A stretch of 64,000 nucleotides of DNA from Peribacillus loiseleuriae (GTDB lineage Bacteria > Bacillota > Bacilli > Bacillales > DSM-1321), in assembly GCF_001183985.1 (NCBI RefSeq), contig NZ_LFZW01000001.1, positions 4,493,621 to 4,557,620 on the forward strand, written 5' to 3'. Of this stretch, positions 25,800 through 35,464 are shown in pieces (position 1 is the first letter of the stretch; every line of letters begins with the position of its first letter). Both the position numbers and the translations under genes were made by a program. The notes under the pieces are model-generated. The model saw only the letters and a program-made list of their open reading frames with translations, was not told the origin of the DNA and did not search any database.

Positions 25800-26768
25800 T
25801 TATAGTTTCACAATCGTTTTAGGTTGCTTGCCCGAAAGGACATGCGTAATATTGTCGAGACAAAGCATGATCATTCCTTGACGCGTTTCAACACTTGCAC
25901 TGCCGATATGCGGCAATGCAACTACATTTGGTAAAGTTAGCAGTGGATGGTCTGGACCAATCGGTTCTTGCTTAAATACATCTAAACCAGCGCCTGCTAT
26001 TTCCCCCTTCACAAGCGCCTCATAAAGAGCTTCTTCATCCGCGACCGCACCTCTGGCTACATTAATAAAGATTGCCGACTGCTTCATTTTCATAAATGCT
26101 TCCTTATTAAACATTCCAGCTGTTTCATTTGTTAACGGTGTTAGGCAAACAATGAAATCTGACGTTGTAATTAACTCTTCAAAGCTTGTATAACGAGCCC
26201 CTAGTCTTTCCTCAGCTGCTACATTTCTGCTACGATTATGATAGAGAATGTCCATGTCAAAGCCTGTAGCACGTTTTGCAACAGTCTCGCCAATTTTCCC
26301 CATTCCTACGACCCCAATCGTTTTATGGTGGATGTCATGTCCTGCAAGTAGCATTGGACTCCATCCGGTCCATTTCCCTTCTTTCACGATTTCAGCCGCT
26401 TCAACAATCCTTCTTGCCGTTGCCATTAATAGGGCAAACGCCAAGTCTGCAGTCGTGTCCGTTAAAACATCAGGCGTATTGCACACAGTGATTCCTTTTT
26501 CAGTTGCAGACGGGACATCAATATTGTCATAACCGACAGCAAGATTCGCAATGACTTTCAAGTTTTTCGCAACATCTAGTAATTCACGGTCCATTTTATC
26601 TGAAAGCATGGTTAATAACGCATCTGCTTTCGCTGCTTCTTCCAGTAAAATAGCTCGCGGGACGGGACGCTCCTCGTATTCCCACATTTTCACTTCGAAT
26701 GTTTCGGTCCATTCTTTTAGAACTTCTGTTTCAATCTTTCTTGTGATAAAAACATAAGGTTTCGTCAT
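25800..26768 (-). CDS. D-isomer 2-hydroxyacid dehydrogenase (glyoxylate/hydroxypyruvate reductase-like)
   Basis: A 322 residue NAD(P)-dependent dehydrogenase of the GhrB/YvcT kind. Motifs: ANLAVGYDNIDVPSATEKGI, the Rossmann GVVGMGKIGETVAKRATGF, FINVARGAVADEEALYEAL (Arg of the active site), and VALPHIGSASVETR with the catalytic His/Glu pair. It probably reduces glyoxylate, hydroxypyruvate or a related 2-keto acid. The ATG at 26768 (MTKPYVFITR) is chosen by homology and a GAAGGA RBS; the 13 extra codons upstream are not family-like. Confidence 0.9.
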   Translation of the reverse strand: MTKPYVFITRKIETEVLKEWTETFEVKMWEYEERPVPRAILLEEAAKADALLTMLSDKMDRELLDVAKNLKVIANLAVGYDNIDVPSATEKGITVCNTPDVLTDTTADLAFALLMATARRIVEAAEIVKEGKWTGWSPMLLAGHDIHHKTIGVVGMGKIGETVAKRATGFDMDILYHNRSRNVAAEERLGARYTSFEELITTSDFIVCLTPLTNETAGMFNKEAFMKMKQSAIFINVARGAVADEEALYEALVKGEIAGAGLDVFKQEPIGPDHPLLTLPNVVALPHIGSASVETRQGMIMLCLDNITHVLSGKQPKTIVKL

Positions 26769-26849
26769 TGAATTCAAATCCTTCACTTTTATATTCGCTT
26801 TCATCATATCATAAGAGAAGTAAAGGATGGAGAAAAATGTAAGCTTTAT

Positions 26850-27851
26850 TCATAACCAACTTACATCCGGAAGCCGAAGTTGCTTGGATGGAATATGTGC
26901 AATCTCATAAAATCTGCGAAGGAATTCTTCGTAGTAAGTAGACGTATTAGCCATTGTCTGAATCTGTTCCTCCAATTCATTCGCCCTTGCCTCTGTTGGA
27001 CTTGAAAAATACTCTTCTACCACTTCATAATAATGAATGGGAAACATTAAGCGTGAATAAAGCAAACGTGAAGAAAAGCTTGAAAGCGGACCAATTGTTT
27101 GATAATCGCTCATAAAAGTGGAAACGCCTGGCTGATACGTATGTTGATTATGCAAATAATGATGCCGAACCCATTCCGCGATATCTCTGCTACCATGGTC
27201 AAATATCCATTCAAACGGATTTTTTATACAATATTTCCCGTTCCACGTCTCAGATGTAAATCTGTCATAGCAAACTGTCCCACTATCACTGGCTGTTGGT
27301 GTATCATCGATTTCGGTATCAACCAAATATTGAATCGCCGTTTCACCCAATGCCATATAATAAGGAAATGTGGCAATAAACTCCTCTTCAAAAGGGTTAT
27401 TCGGATGGGCCTTCAATTTCTCATTCCAAATTTGCTCTAGCTGATCAATCCGCTGTTCCCATAGCTCCTTCCACTGACCGATTCTCGAACAAACTTTAAT
27501 AGGCTCAGAGATACCACGAGCTCGATAATGGAATTTGGCTACCTTCCTGCCAAGCTGATGACTTCTCGGTTCATGTAAGGTTCTGACCGCTACGAGCACA
27601 AATGGTTGTTCTTCTGCCTCCGATACAAAGCCCCCATGATTCGCCATCACAAAATCAGCAACGTATCGATCTCCTTGATTGATTAATTGATCAGCCATCA
27701 TTTTTCTTTCCTTCAGCTCGTCTTGATTCACCTCACCAAGTGGAATAATGCTGTAAATGGTTGGGCCGGATATAAAGGAAGGATATTTCCCTCCAGCCTC
27801 TTCGCGTTCAGGATTAATTCCATACGATTCAAAAATAATCTCCTCAATCAT
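26850..27851 (-). CDS. yutH: Spore coat protein YutH (CotS/kinase-like fold)
   Basis: A 333 residue protein matching the YutH family of spore coat proteins, distantly related to CotS and aminoglycoside phosphotransferases. Conserved pieces: YVADFVMANHGGFVSEAEE, GETAIQYLVDTEID, CYDRFTSETWNGKYCIKNPF and IFDHGSRDIAEWVRHHYL. The HGSRD segment is at the place of the kinase catalytic loop. AAAGGTG lies 8 bases before the ATG at 27851. Made late in the mother cell, by analogy. Position after hom matches B. subtilis. Confidence 0.9.
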   Translation of the reverse strand: MIEEIIFESYGINPEREEAGGKYPSFISGPTIYSIIPLGEVNQDELKERKMMADQLINQGDRYVADFVMANHGGFVSEAEEQPFVLVAVRTLHEPRSHQLGRKVAKFHYRARGISEPIKVCSRIGQWKELWEQRIDQLEQIWNEKLKAHPNNPFEEEFIATFPYYMALGETAIQYLVDTEIDDTPTASDSGTVCYDRFTSETWNGKYCIKNPFEWIFDHGSRDIAEWVRHHYLHNQHTYQPGVSTFMSDYQTIGPLSSFSSRLLYSRLMFPIHYYEVVEEYFSSPTEARANELEEQIQTMANTSTYYEEFLRRFYEIAHIPSKQLRLPDVSWL

Positions 27852-28071
27852 ACGATCCGCACCTTTCATTTATGTGATTCTCATTCCGTCTGTGTTTTAA
27901 AGAAAAGGATAATAAACGAGAAATCGGGCAATTTAAATAGGCGATAACAAATAAATATGGCACTTAACTTATATATATGAAGAACAATTAGTTTTCTGAA
28001 TGTTTATTGAATTTCAGAATAAACATATCTATACATAGTTACCGAAATCCAGACGAAATGGGTGATCTGTA

Positions 28072-28566
28072 ATGGATGAAGTTATTAACGTATCAGAACA
28101 GACAGCAAGAAGATGGTTAAAAGAAAGAGGAGTGAAAATTGAAGATATTGCGGAGCTTGTAATGTATTTACAAGCAAGCTATCATGAAAACCTCGAAATG
28201 AAGGACTGTATTGAGAACGTTGAACGCGTTATATCAAAACGCGAAGTTCAAAACGCAATTCTGACCGGCATTCAACTTGATGTCCTTGCTGAAAAAAAAT
28301 TGTTGGAGGAACCGTTGCAAAAAATCGTGGAAATAGATGAAAGCTTGTATGGTGTAGATGAAATCCTTGCCTTATCCATCGTAAACGTATACGGTTCAAT
28401 TGGCTTTACGAACTATGGGTATATCGATAAGCAAAAACCAGGTATTCTAAAAACTTTAAATGATAAAAGTACAGGCAAAGTCCATACGTTTCTCGATGAT
28501 ATCGTCGGTGCCATCGCTGCCGCTGCGTCGAGCAGGCTAGCACACCGAGCTAAAAGTAGGAAGTAG
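28072..28566 (+). CDS. yutG: Phosphatidylglycerophosphatase A-family protein YutG
   Basis: A 164 residue protein of the PgpA/YutG family. The active-site-like segments are SLYGVDEILALSIVNVYGSI, GSIGFTNYGYIDKQKPG and the C-terminal HTFLDDIVGAIAAAASSRLA with the DD pair. The family hydrolyses phosphatidylglycerophosphate in Proteobacteria; this shorter soluble Bacillus type has no clear membrane segments, so substrate is inferred only. GTGATCTGTA upstream gives a weak RBS. Confidence 0.85.
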   Translation: MDEVINVSEQTARRWLKERGVKIEDIAELVMYLQASYHENLEMKDCIENVERVISKREVQNAILTGIQLDVLAEKKLLEEPLQKIVEIDESLYGVDEILALSIVNVYGSIGFTNYGYIDKQKPGILKTLNDKSTGKVHTFLDDIVGAIAAAASSRLAHRAKSRK

Positions 28567-28645
28567 TTTTAGAAAAATAGACGTGCATATCACAGAATGT
28601 CTACTAAAATCTCTTATATTCCCTTAATATCCAAATACAAAAAAA

Positions 28646-28771
28646 GAAGAGGATGTCCCATAAGTAAAAGGTCAGAGCCTACAACTACTACATACAGTTT
28701 AAATGGAGTGTAAGTAACACGATAAACTATGTAGTGAGTACTGGTCAGAACCTCTTGGGACGCCCTCTTCT
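28646..28771. repeat. R2 palindromic repeat between yutG and yutF
   Basis: A 126 bp copy with clear outer arms GAAGAGGATGTCCCATAA and TTGGGACGCCCTCTTC, and inner AAGGTCAGAGCC and GGTCAGAACC. It lies between converging genes. Confidence 0.85.
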
Positions 28772-28777
28772 TCCGTT

Positions 28778-29545
28778 TTAGAACTTCCAGTCATCCAATG
28801 CATCAATAGCATATGTCGGTTGTTCTTGATAATTTTTCAATAACTCTTTCGTCGTAACGCCAGAATGTACTAACAATGTATCAATCCCTGCATGAATCCC
28901 AGCAAGAATATCCGTATCATAATTATCGCCGACCATGATTGTATCTTTCTTATCAACACCGAGAACCTTTAGTGCTTGTTCAATGATAATTGATTCTGGC
29001 TTGCCAATAAAAATAGGCTGTACCCCTGTTGATACTGATATAACTGAGACTAACGAGCCATTGCCCGGCAGAAGACCTCTTTCAGTTACAAGTGCTGCAT
29101 CACTATTTGTTGCAATAAAGGTTGCACCATTCCGTACCGCCAGACAAGCTTTTACTAGCTTTTCATAATTGATGTTTCGATCAATTCCCATTACGACAAA
29201 ATCAGGGTTTTCATCAGCGAGGGTGAATCCCTTTTCTTGAATTGCATTCGAAAGTCCTTCTTCTCCAATAACATAGACTGATGCCTCTGTTTGACGTTCT
29301 GCAATAAAGGTCGCAGTCGCCATCCCACTTGTAAATACTTGATTGGCTTCCGTTTCAATCCCAAAATCACAAAGCACTTGAGCCACTTTTGCTGGAGTTC
29401 TAGATGAATTATTTGTCACGAACAGATAAGGAATATTCCGGCTTCTTAAGCCTTCAATAAAACCGGCTGCTTCTTTAATTTCTTCAGTACCTCGATAGAT
29501 TGTGCCATCTAAATCAATCAGATAGCCTTTATATTCTTTTTTCAT
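28778..29545 (-). CDS. yutF: HAD-type sugar/phenyl phosphatase YutF (NagD family)
   Basis: A 255 residue HAD phosphatase of the NagD/YutF class (TIGR01457). Motif I is GYLIDLDGTIYRGTEEI, motif II is YLFVTNNSSRT, and motif III is GKPESIIIEQAL with MVGDNYDTDILAGI. The C2 cap lies between motifs II and III. It has phosphatase activity in relatives, on unknown small substrates. In an operon with yutE upstream (22 base gap), as in B. subtilis. Confidence 0.93.
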   Translation of the reverse strand: MKKEYKGYLIDLDGTIYRGTEEIKEAAGFIEGLRSRNIPYLFVTNNSSRTPAKVAQVLCDFGIETEANQVFTSGMATATFIAERQTEASVYVIGEEGLSNAIQEKGFTLADENPDFVVMGIDRNINYEKLVKACLAVRNGATFIATNSDAALVTERGLLPGNGSLVSVISVSTGVQPIFIGKPESIIIEQALKVLGVDKKDTIMVGDNYDTDILAGIHAGIDTLLVHSGVTTKELLKNYQEQPTYAIDALDDWKF

Positions 29546-29567
29546 ATGATCCCTCTTCTTATGTTTG

Positions 29568-30014
29568 TTAATCTTTAAATGCTGAAACTGGGCCTAATTC
29601 ATTTATTAAATAGCTTCTTACTACTTTAGGGTATTCAATAAATGCTTGAATATTTTCGCTAAAAACAGTGGCCACCGTTTTCGTGTCTGCTACTAAATAA
29701 TCCAGAACTAGCATTTTTCTAAGCGGAAGAATCCGTTTAAATTGATGAGCCATTTTTTCATCTATTACTTTTTCATCCAATAAAATATCCACGATATCTT
29801 CATAACTTCCTGGATCTCGCATAATGAAGCCATCAATAATCGCATTCCCTGTATCTAATACAGCATCAATGGAAGTCTGAACAATTCGGCAAAGAGCAAG
29901 GCCCGCCAGTTCATAATCCCAATTAGAATGTTCCTCGAAAAAGCGAAGCCGTTGTTCCAAATATACTAAATGTTTTTCAATTTGCTGTCTGTCAACAAAA
30001 TACACGATATTCAA
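29568..30014 (-). CDS. yutE: DUF86 (HepT-like) protein YutE
   Basis: A 148 residue, all-helical DUF86 protein. The HepT toxin motif is normally R-x4-6-H near ILPLRKMLVLDYLVAD; here the His is replaced (RKMLVLDY), so the ribonuclease active site looks lost. No MNT nucleotidyltransferase gene is adjacent, so this is not a toxin-antitoxin pair but the conserved chromosomal YutE. Function unknown. It precedes yutF as in B. subtilis. Confidence 0.88.
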   Translation of the reverse strand: MNIVYFVDRQQIEKHLVYLEQRLRFFEEHSNWDYELAGLALCRIVQTSIDAVLDTGNAIIDGFIMRDPGSYEDIVDILLDEKVIDEKMAHQFKRILPLRKMLVLDYLVADTKTVATVFSENIQAFIEYPKVVRSYLINELGPVSAFKD

Positions 30015-30351
30015 TCCTTTCTAATTGAAAAGGATACCATATCCTCTTCTCTAGTCTTGACGCAAACATAATTTCCTATGTATTAAGTGTTTTTAATCGA
30101 CTTATGCAGGATTATAAACATCTTTGAAAAAAACCACAATATATCTGTTAGTATCTTAACCAAACGACTTTATTCTTGTTAGATTTCAACATGATGCAAG
30201 ATGATACTAATATAATTTTATCATAGTTCACACCATTATTGTATGATGTTCTATGTTTGAAAAAAGTAACTGTTACATAGTTATCGCACGTCATTTTTTC
30301 AACAGAAAAGGACATCCTAAGATTTACATTAAAGTAGAAAGGATGTTGGAC

Positions 30352-30639
30352 ATGAACGATAAAAGGCGTTTCCATGAGATTTCAAATGGGGAAAAACAAA
30401 AGAATGATTTACTTCCTGAAGAACTGCCTGAAGGGCCTTATGGTGCACCCCGTGGCGAGATGACACCTGTTGAAAACAAAAGCTCACCATGGCAGGACGG
30501 GCAGCGCTATACGAGTGCCTTCAATTACGAATACAAATCGCTTCATGAAGGTCTGCCTCGTCAAATGGACGGCTCCCATCCACCTCATGACGATCCTGAC
30601 AAACACGAACAAGCCCCGTATTCTACAACCCCTGACTAG
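30352..30639 (+). CDS. DUF3905-like small hydrophilic protein
   Basis: A 95 residue, strongly hydrophilic, Pro/Gly-rich protein. Notable stretches are LLPEELPEGPYGAPRGEMTP, SSPWQDGQRYTSAFNYEYKS and LPRQMDGSHPPHDDPDKHEQ. It resembles the DUF3905 family of spore-formers from memory; the assignment is tentative. AGAAAGG lies 9 bases before the ATG at 30352. The 337 bases before it hold no gene and nothing I recognise. Its 3' end runs into an R2 repeat. Confidence 0.65.
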   Translation: MNDKRRFHEISNGEKQKNDLLPEELPEGPYGAPRGEMTPVENKSSPWQDGQRYTSAFNYEYKSLHEGLPRQMDGSHPPHDDPDKHEQAPYSTTPD

Positions 30640-30643
30640 AGGA

Positions 30644-30757
30644 AAAAAGGCTGCTTTGTAACGAAAGGGTCAGACCCCAACATCTCCTATATATCGTTTA
30701 TATGACAATAAACGGTTTAAAGAGTGTGAGGTCTGACCCTTTTTGAACAACCTCTTT
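30644..30757. repeat. R2 palindromic repeat between the DUF3905-like gene and yutD
   Basis: Inner arms AAAGGGTCAGACCCC and GAGGTCTGACCCTTTT, with the outer part AGGCTGCTTTGTAAC and TTTGAACAACCTCTTT. The centre contains ATATCGTTTATATGAC and AATAAACGG, as in the 19157 copy. Confidence 0.83.
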
Positions 30758-30785
30758 CCATTTTCATTTTACTCTAGTTCTTGTT

Positions 30786-31058
30786 TCACTTTAGTTTCTT
30801 CAAAACAAAATATGGACATCCAAAATTACAGTACTCATAAAGGTATTCAGTCAATGTACTAATTTTTGTATCAAAGGTGGCTTTTTGATTATCGTCTTCA
30901 AAGAAACCGCGCAGACGTAATTGTCCATATCCCCAATCGCCTACAATATAATCGTATTTGGTCAATATCTCACTATAACGCGCTTTAAATGCTTCTTCAT
31001 TGTAGCCATCTCTTCGTTCTTCTACAATGTCATAGGCTAAATTATTGATGCTTATCAT
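30786..31058 (-). CDS. yutD: DUF1027 protein YutD
   Basis: A 90 residue protein matching YutD: SINNLAYDIVEERRDGYNEE, YDYIVGDWGYGQLRLRGFFE and the Cys-bearing end YEYCNFGCPYFVLKKLK. Function unknown; conserved in Firmicutes. The ATG at 31058 has AGAGGTG 6 bases upstream; the upstream in-frame GTG is part of that RBS. Confidence 0.9.
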   Translation of the reverse strand: MISINNLAYDIVEERRDGYNEEAFKARYSEILTKYDYIVGDWGYGQLRLRGFFEDDNQKATFDTKISTLTEYLYEYCNFGCPYFVLKKLK

Positions 31059-31171
31059 CCATATCACCTCTTTTTAGTCCAATTCCTTCTTAAATTATAC
31101 CTGATTAGCCATCAATTACTAAGCGAAATTTAGAGAAATTTGCCCATCCTATCTCATAGGGGGTGTTTTCA

Positions 31172-31819
31172 TTGAAAAAAGCAGTTCTAGCGTTAAGCTT
31201 ATGTTCTGTTACGTTATTTACAGGTTGTTCTGCTTCCAAACAGCAAGGGAGTGAAGTAACCGATAACATCTCAAATCCAGTAAAAGTCAACTCGCCAACT
31301 AAATTTTATGATGAAGATTATAACAACAGCACCTATCAAGGGTCTGATTTTGGCTTTACTCGAATGAACAGTGCAACGATTAACGGAAAAAATATTGCAA
31401 ACGTTGCGAATGAAAATGTAGCCATTGATCGGGAACAATTGGCTAGTGTGATTACTTCGCTTGCAGCATCACTTCCTAATGTAAAACGTGCAGCTACGCT
31501 TGTTACAGATGAGGATGTTCTTGTCGTATACGAAACCCATTCATCAGACCGATCAGAAACCGCTGATCAAGTGAAGCGAACAGCTATGTCCGTTGTTCCT
31601 CGCTATTATCACGCATATGTAAGTGATGATTGGAAACTTGCTCAAGATATCGAAAACTTCGCTACTTTAGGTTCCAACGTTAAACATATCGACCATACCA
31701 TTGATAAAACGATACAAAATATGCTGAAATCACCGCAAGGAAAAGAGTATAGTAAAGGAGAGAATGCAAATGGGGAAATGATCCATCAAAAAGATGAACG
31801 TATGAATACAAATCGGTAA
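31172..31819 (+). CDS. yutC: YhcN/YlaJ-family sporulation lipoprotein YutC
   Basis: A 215 residue lipoprotein: signal peptide AVLALSLCSVTLFTGC with the lipobox Cys at about residue 17-18, then a spacer, then the YhcN/YlaJ domain (VAIDREQLASVITSLAASLP, VKRAATLVTDEDVLVVYET, DQVKRTAMSVVPRYYHAYVS). Proteins of this family sit in the spore inner membrane or germination apparatus. TTG start at 31172 with GGGGGTG 6 bases upstream. It is divergent from yutD. Confidence 0.88.
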   Translation: MKKAVLALSLCSVTLFTGCSASKQQGSEVTDNISNPVKVNSPTKFYDEDYNNSTYQGSDFGFTRMNSATINGKNIANVANENVAIDREQLASVITSLAASLPNVKRAATLVTDEDVLVVYETHSSDRSETADQVKRTAMSVVPRYYHAYVSDDWKLAQDIENFATLGSNVKHIDHTIDKTIQNMLKSPQGKEYSKGENANGEMIHQKDERMNTNR

Positions 31820-31840
31820 CACCTTCATTCCAATTCAAGA

Positions 31841-31956
31841 GAGTATCCAAAAAGGGTCTGACACTACACTCTATACACCGTTTATTGTGTCTATTACACG
31901 TCAAATAAACGATTTATAGTCGAGTGGGGTCTGACCCTTTCGTTATAGGACTACGT
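31841..31956. repeat. R2 palindromic repeat between yutC and lipA
   Basis: Inner arms AAAGGGTCTGACACTACACT and AGTGGGGTCTGACCCTTT, with AAACGATTTATAG type centre. It lies between converging gene ends. Confidence 0.78.
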
Positions 31957-31967
31957 CTGTAATTGAA

Positions 31968-32885
31968 TTATTTCGCTTCAATAATTTTCTCACCCTGCTC
32001 TTGCATATGTTTTGCCGCAGCATTCACTTGCTCATCTGCATGATAAGAAGAACGAACTAATGGTCCTGCTTCACAATGACTGAAACCTTTTGTAAGAGCA
32101 ATTTGTTTTAACTCGTTAAATTCTTCAGGGCTATAATACTTTTGTACCTTTAAATGCTTTTTCGATGGCTGCAGATATTGACCTATTGTCATAATATTAA
32201 CGTCATGTGCACGTAAATCATCCATCGTTTCAATAATTTCTTCTTTCGTTTCACCCAGACCAATCATAAGACTCGACTTCGTTGGAATTTCTGGGTACAT
32301 TTCCTTCGCTCTCTGTAATAATTCCAATGAACGATTATATTTTGCACGGGCACGAACTCGATCAGACAAACGACGTACTGTCTCAATATTATGATTTAGA
32401 ATATCTGGCTTCGCATCCATAAGGGCTTTTAAGTTCTCAAACACCCCCCCCATATCTGAAGGCAATACTTCTATTGTAGTAAATGGATTTTTTCTACGAA
32501 TGGCGCGCACTGTTTCAGCGAATACAGCTGAGCCTCCATCCTTCAAATCGTCGCGAGCTACAGCCGTAATAACGACATGCTTTAGGTTCATCGTTACCAC
32601 TGAATCCGCAACACGTTCCGGCTCTGCCAAATCCAATTCAGTTGGAAGACCCGTTTTAACAGCACAGAAGCGACAAGCTCTTGTGCAAATCGCTCCAAGA
32701 ATCATGAAGGTCGCAGTCCGACGAACAGCCCAACATTCATGGATATTGGGACATTTTGCTTCTTCACAAACTGTATGTAAGTTCTGCTCTCTCATCATTT
32801 TTTTTAAGCCAGTATAATTTTCATTCGTATTCAGTTTAATTTTTAACCAATCTGGTTTACGAAGATATTCTTCCTTTGTGGTCAT
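31968..32885 (-). CDS. lipA: Lipoyl synthase
   Basis: Radical-SAM enzyme of 305 residues that inserts two sulfurs into octanoyl groups to make lipoyl cofactors, for example on GcvH (also in this window). The auxiliary cluster Cys are [12 protein letters not shown], the radical-SAM CxxxCxxC is CTRACRFC, and the conserved end is [15 protein letters not shown]. The ATG at 32885 has GGAGTGA 7-8 bases upstream; the GTG at 32897 lies in the RBS region. Terminal residues are variable. Ended near an R2 repeat. Confidence 0.96.
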   Translation of the reverse strand: MTTKEEYLRKPDWLKIKLNTNENYTGLKKMMREQNLHTVCEEAKCPNIHECWAVRRTATFMILGAICTRACRFCAVKTGLPTELDLAEPERVADSVVTMNLKHVVITAVARDDLKDGGSAVFAETVRAIRRKNPFTTIEVLPSDMGGVFENLKALMDAKPDILNHNIETVRRLSDRVRARAKYNRSLELLQRAKEMYPEIPTKSSLMIGLGETKEEIIETMDDLRAHDVNIMTIGQYLQPSKKHLKVQKYYSPEEFNELKQIALTKGFSHCEAGPLVRSSYHADEQVNAAAKHMQEQGEKIIEAK

Positions 32886-33068
32886 GAAGAGATTCACTCC
32901 ATTTCTTTATTAGAAAAATTGGGATACATCCCCTATATGTGTCACAATATCATAATAAAGCAAACGGATACAACTAATTCACCCAATTGGGAAAAATTAA
33001 TCAAATTAAATCTCTCTCATTTCAGCAAACTAACTATATTCATTATCATCAGAAGGGAGAATTAGAAA

Positions 33069-34061
33069 GTGAAGCATAAAATTTTGCTATCATTTCTGCT
33101 GCTTTCCATGCTTAGTTTTCCTGAAAGCCACTCTGCTGCTTCAGTGACAGCAGCTTCAGAAAAGGAAATGTTGGAAAAGCGGTTAGAGTTATTTAAAAAT
33201 ATGGAGACTGCTGTCCAACTCCCATGGTATTATCTTGCAGCGGCCGATCAATATGAACGTAGCATTCGACAGGCAAGAAATGATGTAGAATCTGTAAAGG
33301 GGAACATTTCCATTACAATAAATCCGGCCCAATGGAGTGGTGCCTTAAATCCAAATCAAGCGGACACGAATCCATTTTCCATCTCAGTATTCAATGGGAT
33401 CGGAAAAGATGGAAATGGGGATAACGTTGCCGATCTTACGAGTGATGATGACCGATTATTCACATTTGCTAATCATCTATTGGCATATGGGACAGATGAA
33501 GATAATATCCGAATTGGATTGTGGAATTTTTATAAAAGAGATAAAGCCGTTGGGATCATAATAGGAAATGCAAAACTATTCAAGAAATTCAATCGAATTG
33601 ATTTACAAGAAAAAGCATTCCCTGTTCCGATCAGGACCGATTACACCTATCGCAGTACCTGGGGAGTTGCGCGCGGGTGGGGTGGCCGGAGATCCCATGA
33701 AGGGACAGACATCTTTGCCCACTATAGTTTACCGGTACGCTCTACATGCTATGGAATTGTTGAAATGAAAGGCTGGAATAAATTCGGCGGATGGCGGGTT
33801 GGCATCCGTGATATTAATAATACGTATCATTATTTCGCCCATTTAAATGGCTTTAAAGATGGAATCAAAGTTGGAGACATCGTTGAACCAGGGCAAGTCA
33901 TTGGCGGGGTAGGTAGCTCAGGCTACGGCCCTCCAGGAACTTCAGGAAAGTTCCCTCCCCACCTTCACTTTGGGATGTACAAAGATAACGGCAGAATCGA
34001 ATGGAGCTTTGACCCAACACCACATTTACGTGCATGGGAACGCAAAGAACTTTCGAAGTAA
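33069..34061 (+). CDS. lytH: L-Ala--D-Glu endopeptidase LytH (M23 family)
   Basis: A 330 residue exported peptidase needed for making spore cortex peptidoglycan (it leaves single L-Ala side chains). There is a signal peptide (HKILLSFLLLSMLSF), an N-terminal domain with NMETAVQLPWYYLAAADQYE, and the C-terminal M23 domain with zinc ligands HEGTDIFA and HLHFGMY. GTG start at 33069 with AGAAGGGAG 9 bases upstream. In B. subtilis it is sigma-K-dependent; no sigma-K promoter was confirmed by eye. Divergent from lipA. Confidence 0.93.
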   Translation: MKHKILLSFLLLSMLSFPESHSAASVTAASEKEMLEKRLELFKNMETAVQLPWYYLAAADQYERSIRQARNDVESVKGNISITINPAQWSGALNPNQADTNPFSISVFNGIGKDGNGDNVADLTSDDDRLFTFANHLLAYGTDEDNIRIGLWNFYKRDKAVGIIIGNAKLFKKFNRIDLQEKAFPVPIRTDYTYRSTWGVARGWGGRRSHEGTDIFAHYSLPVRSTCYGIVEMKGWNKFGGWRVGIRDINNTYHYFAHLNGFKDGIKVGDIVEPGQVIGGVGSSGYGPPGTSGKFPPHLHFGMYKDNGRIEWSFDPTPHLRAWERKELSK

Positions 34062-34091
34062 TAAGAAAAGCGAGCATTTATATCCCAAAAA

Positions 34092-34128
34092 GCAGAGACC
34101 AACTATCATATTGGTCTCTGCCTTTTTC
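34092..34128 (+). terminator. Terminator of lytH
   Basis: GCAGAGACCAA and TTGGTCTCTGC, 11 bp perfect stem, 8 base loop, then CTTTTT. Confidence 0.92.
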
Positions 34129-34337
34129 TATTTGATGCATATTTTTGGATGTCAATGCAGAATTAAATGTTCCCACCTATTTTCTCTTTAATTAAGCAAC
34201 TTTTGCTGCATATGAAGAGGTCCATCCAAGTGTCTTTGTCAAAATATATGCCTATCGGGCAGCTTTTTTCTTATCTATCAGCCAACTTCTTACTAAGTAT
34301 TTGTTAAAAACCATTTTCTACTTGGCTCACTTTCCCT

Positions 34338-35426
34338 TCATTCATCTACTAAACAGCTCGTGATCAACAAATGATTATGGTCTTTTAGGTTACATGTGTA
34401 TGTCTGTTCAAGTTCTACACCATTTTCTTCAATGATTAGAAGAAGTGGTCGATCACTTAATCCGACATTTTGGGATGAGACGACTCCCTTTCGCCCATCG
34501 TTTAATTGTACAGTTAAGCCATCTGGATAAATCGTAACTGAACGCCGGAATGCTTCGACAATCTTTGTTTCAAATTGAGTTCCAGAGCCTGCATACAAAA
34601 TTTCTAGGGCTTCATGTGGAAGCATCGCCTGTCGATATACTCGATTAGATGTGATTGCATCAAATACATCTGCAACAGCAATAATTTTAGCAAAATAATG
34701 GATATTGTCTGCACATAATCCACGAGGGTATCCTGAACCATCCAACCGCTCATGATGCTGGTATGCACAATGAGCAACTAAAAGTGGGACTGAGTAAATT
34801 TTTCTAAGCAGTTGAAACCCCAATTCTGAATGTTGTTGGATCATGGAGTATTCTTCTTTTGATAATGCACCTGGTTTTTTTAATATGTCTGGTGGAATCA
34901 GCATTTTTCCGACATCATGAAGAATTGCCCCCAGACCGAGCATTGCCATTTGCTTAGAATTCATTTTCATCTCCTTAGCAATTGCTAAAGTATACAATGT
35001 CACATTCATGGAGTGGGTAAAGATATAATCATCATGAATATAAACATCAGCAAGCAATGTCAAAAGTCGTTTACTACTTTTGATTTCCGTAGTAATGTCT
35101 TCGAGTAATTTACTAAATCGTTGTGTTGCCCCTTCAATTACAAACGAACATTCATGTGTATTCATGAACCTAACATCAAGAAAAATATTCTCAATGGTCT
35201 TAACTGTACTTCTTCTCAATTCTTGTGAGATGGTAGATTCTGCTTTAATATCCTTGGTTCGTTCATCTTGAACATAAACGAAAGAAACATCCAATGAGAG
35301 TAATCTTTGTTTAATCTTGTCCGATATTTCACAACCTTCGCTCAGCAGAACCGTTCCCCGGTCATTAAAAATACTTTTACCCAGCCGCATACCTTGCTTT
35401 AACGCTTGCGTTTTCAGTAACCTCAT
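34338..35426 (-). CDS. HD-GYP domain cyclic-di-GMP phosphodiesterase
   Basis: A 362 residue protein. The N-terminal ~120 residues are a small domain often found before HD-GYP (MRLLKTQALKQGMRLGKSIF). The HD-GYP domain follows with HSMNVTLYTLAIAKEM, LGAILHDVGKMLIPPDILKK, the HHERLDGSGYPRG motif and VADVFDAITSNRVYR. It should hydrolyse c-di-GMP. A short C-terminal domain (about 85 residues, YPDGLTVQLNDGRKG) follows. No DGC lies nearby. The region upstream of it is an R3 repeat in the same orientation. Confidence 0.92.
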   Translation of the reverse strand: MRLLKTQALKQGMRLGKSIFNDRGTVLLSEGCEISDKIKQRLLSLDVSFVYVQDERTKDIKAESTISQELRRSTVKTIENIFLDVRFMNTHECSFVIEGATQRFSKLLEDITTEIKSSKRLLTLLADVYIHDDYIFTHSMNVTLYTLAIAKEMKMNSKQMAMLGLGAILHDVGKMLIPPDILKKPGALSKEEYSMIQQHSELGFQLLRKIYSVPLLVAHCAYQHHERLDGSGYPRGLCADNIHYFAKIIAVADVFDAITSNRVYRQAMLPHEALEILYAGSGTQFETKIVEAFRRSVTIYPDGLTVQLNDGRKGVVSSQNVGLSDRPLLLIIEENGVELEQTYTCNLKDHNHLLITSCLVDE

Positions 35427-35464
35427 AACATATTCTGTATCCTCTCTATAACTGGAAAGTTGGA

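Noticed and set aside
29568-30014. HepT/MNT toxin-antitoxin module at yutE
   Set aside because: No nucleotidyltransferase neighbour and the HepT His is missing; the order yutE-yutF is ordinary synteny.
28646-31956. CRISPR array suspected because of regularly recurring GGTCAGACCC motifs
   Set aside because: The motifs are inverted pairs within separate palindromic elements 1 to 2 kb apart, with genes in between; there are no direct repeats with spacers and no cas genes.
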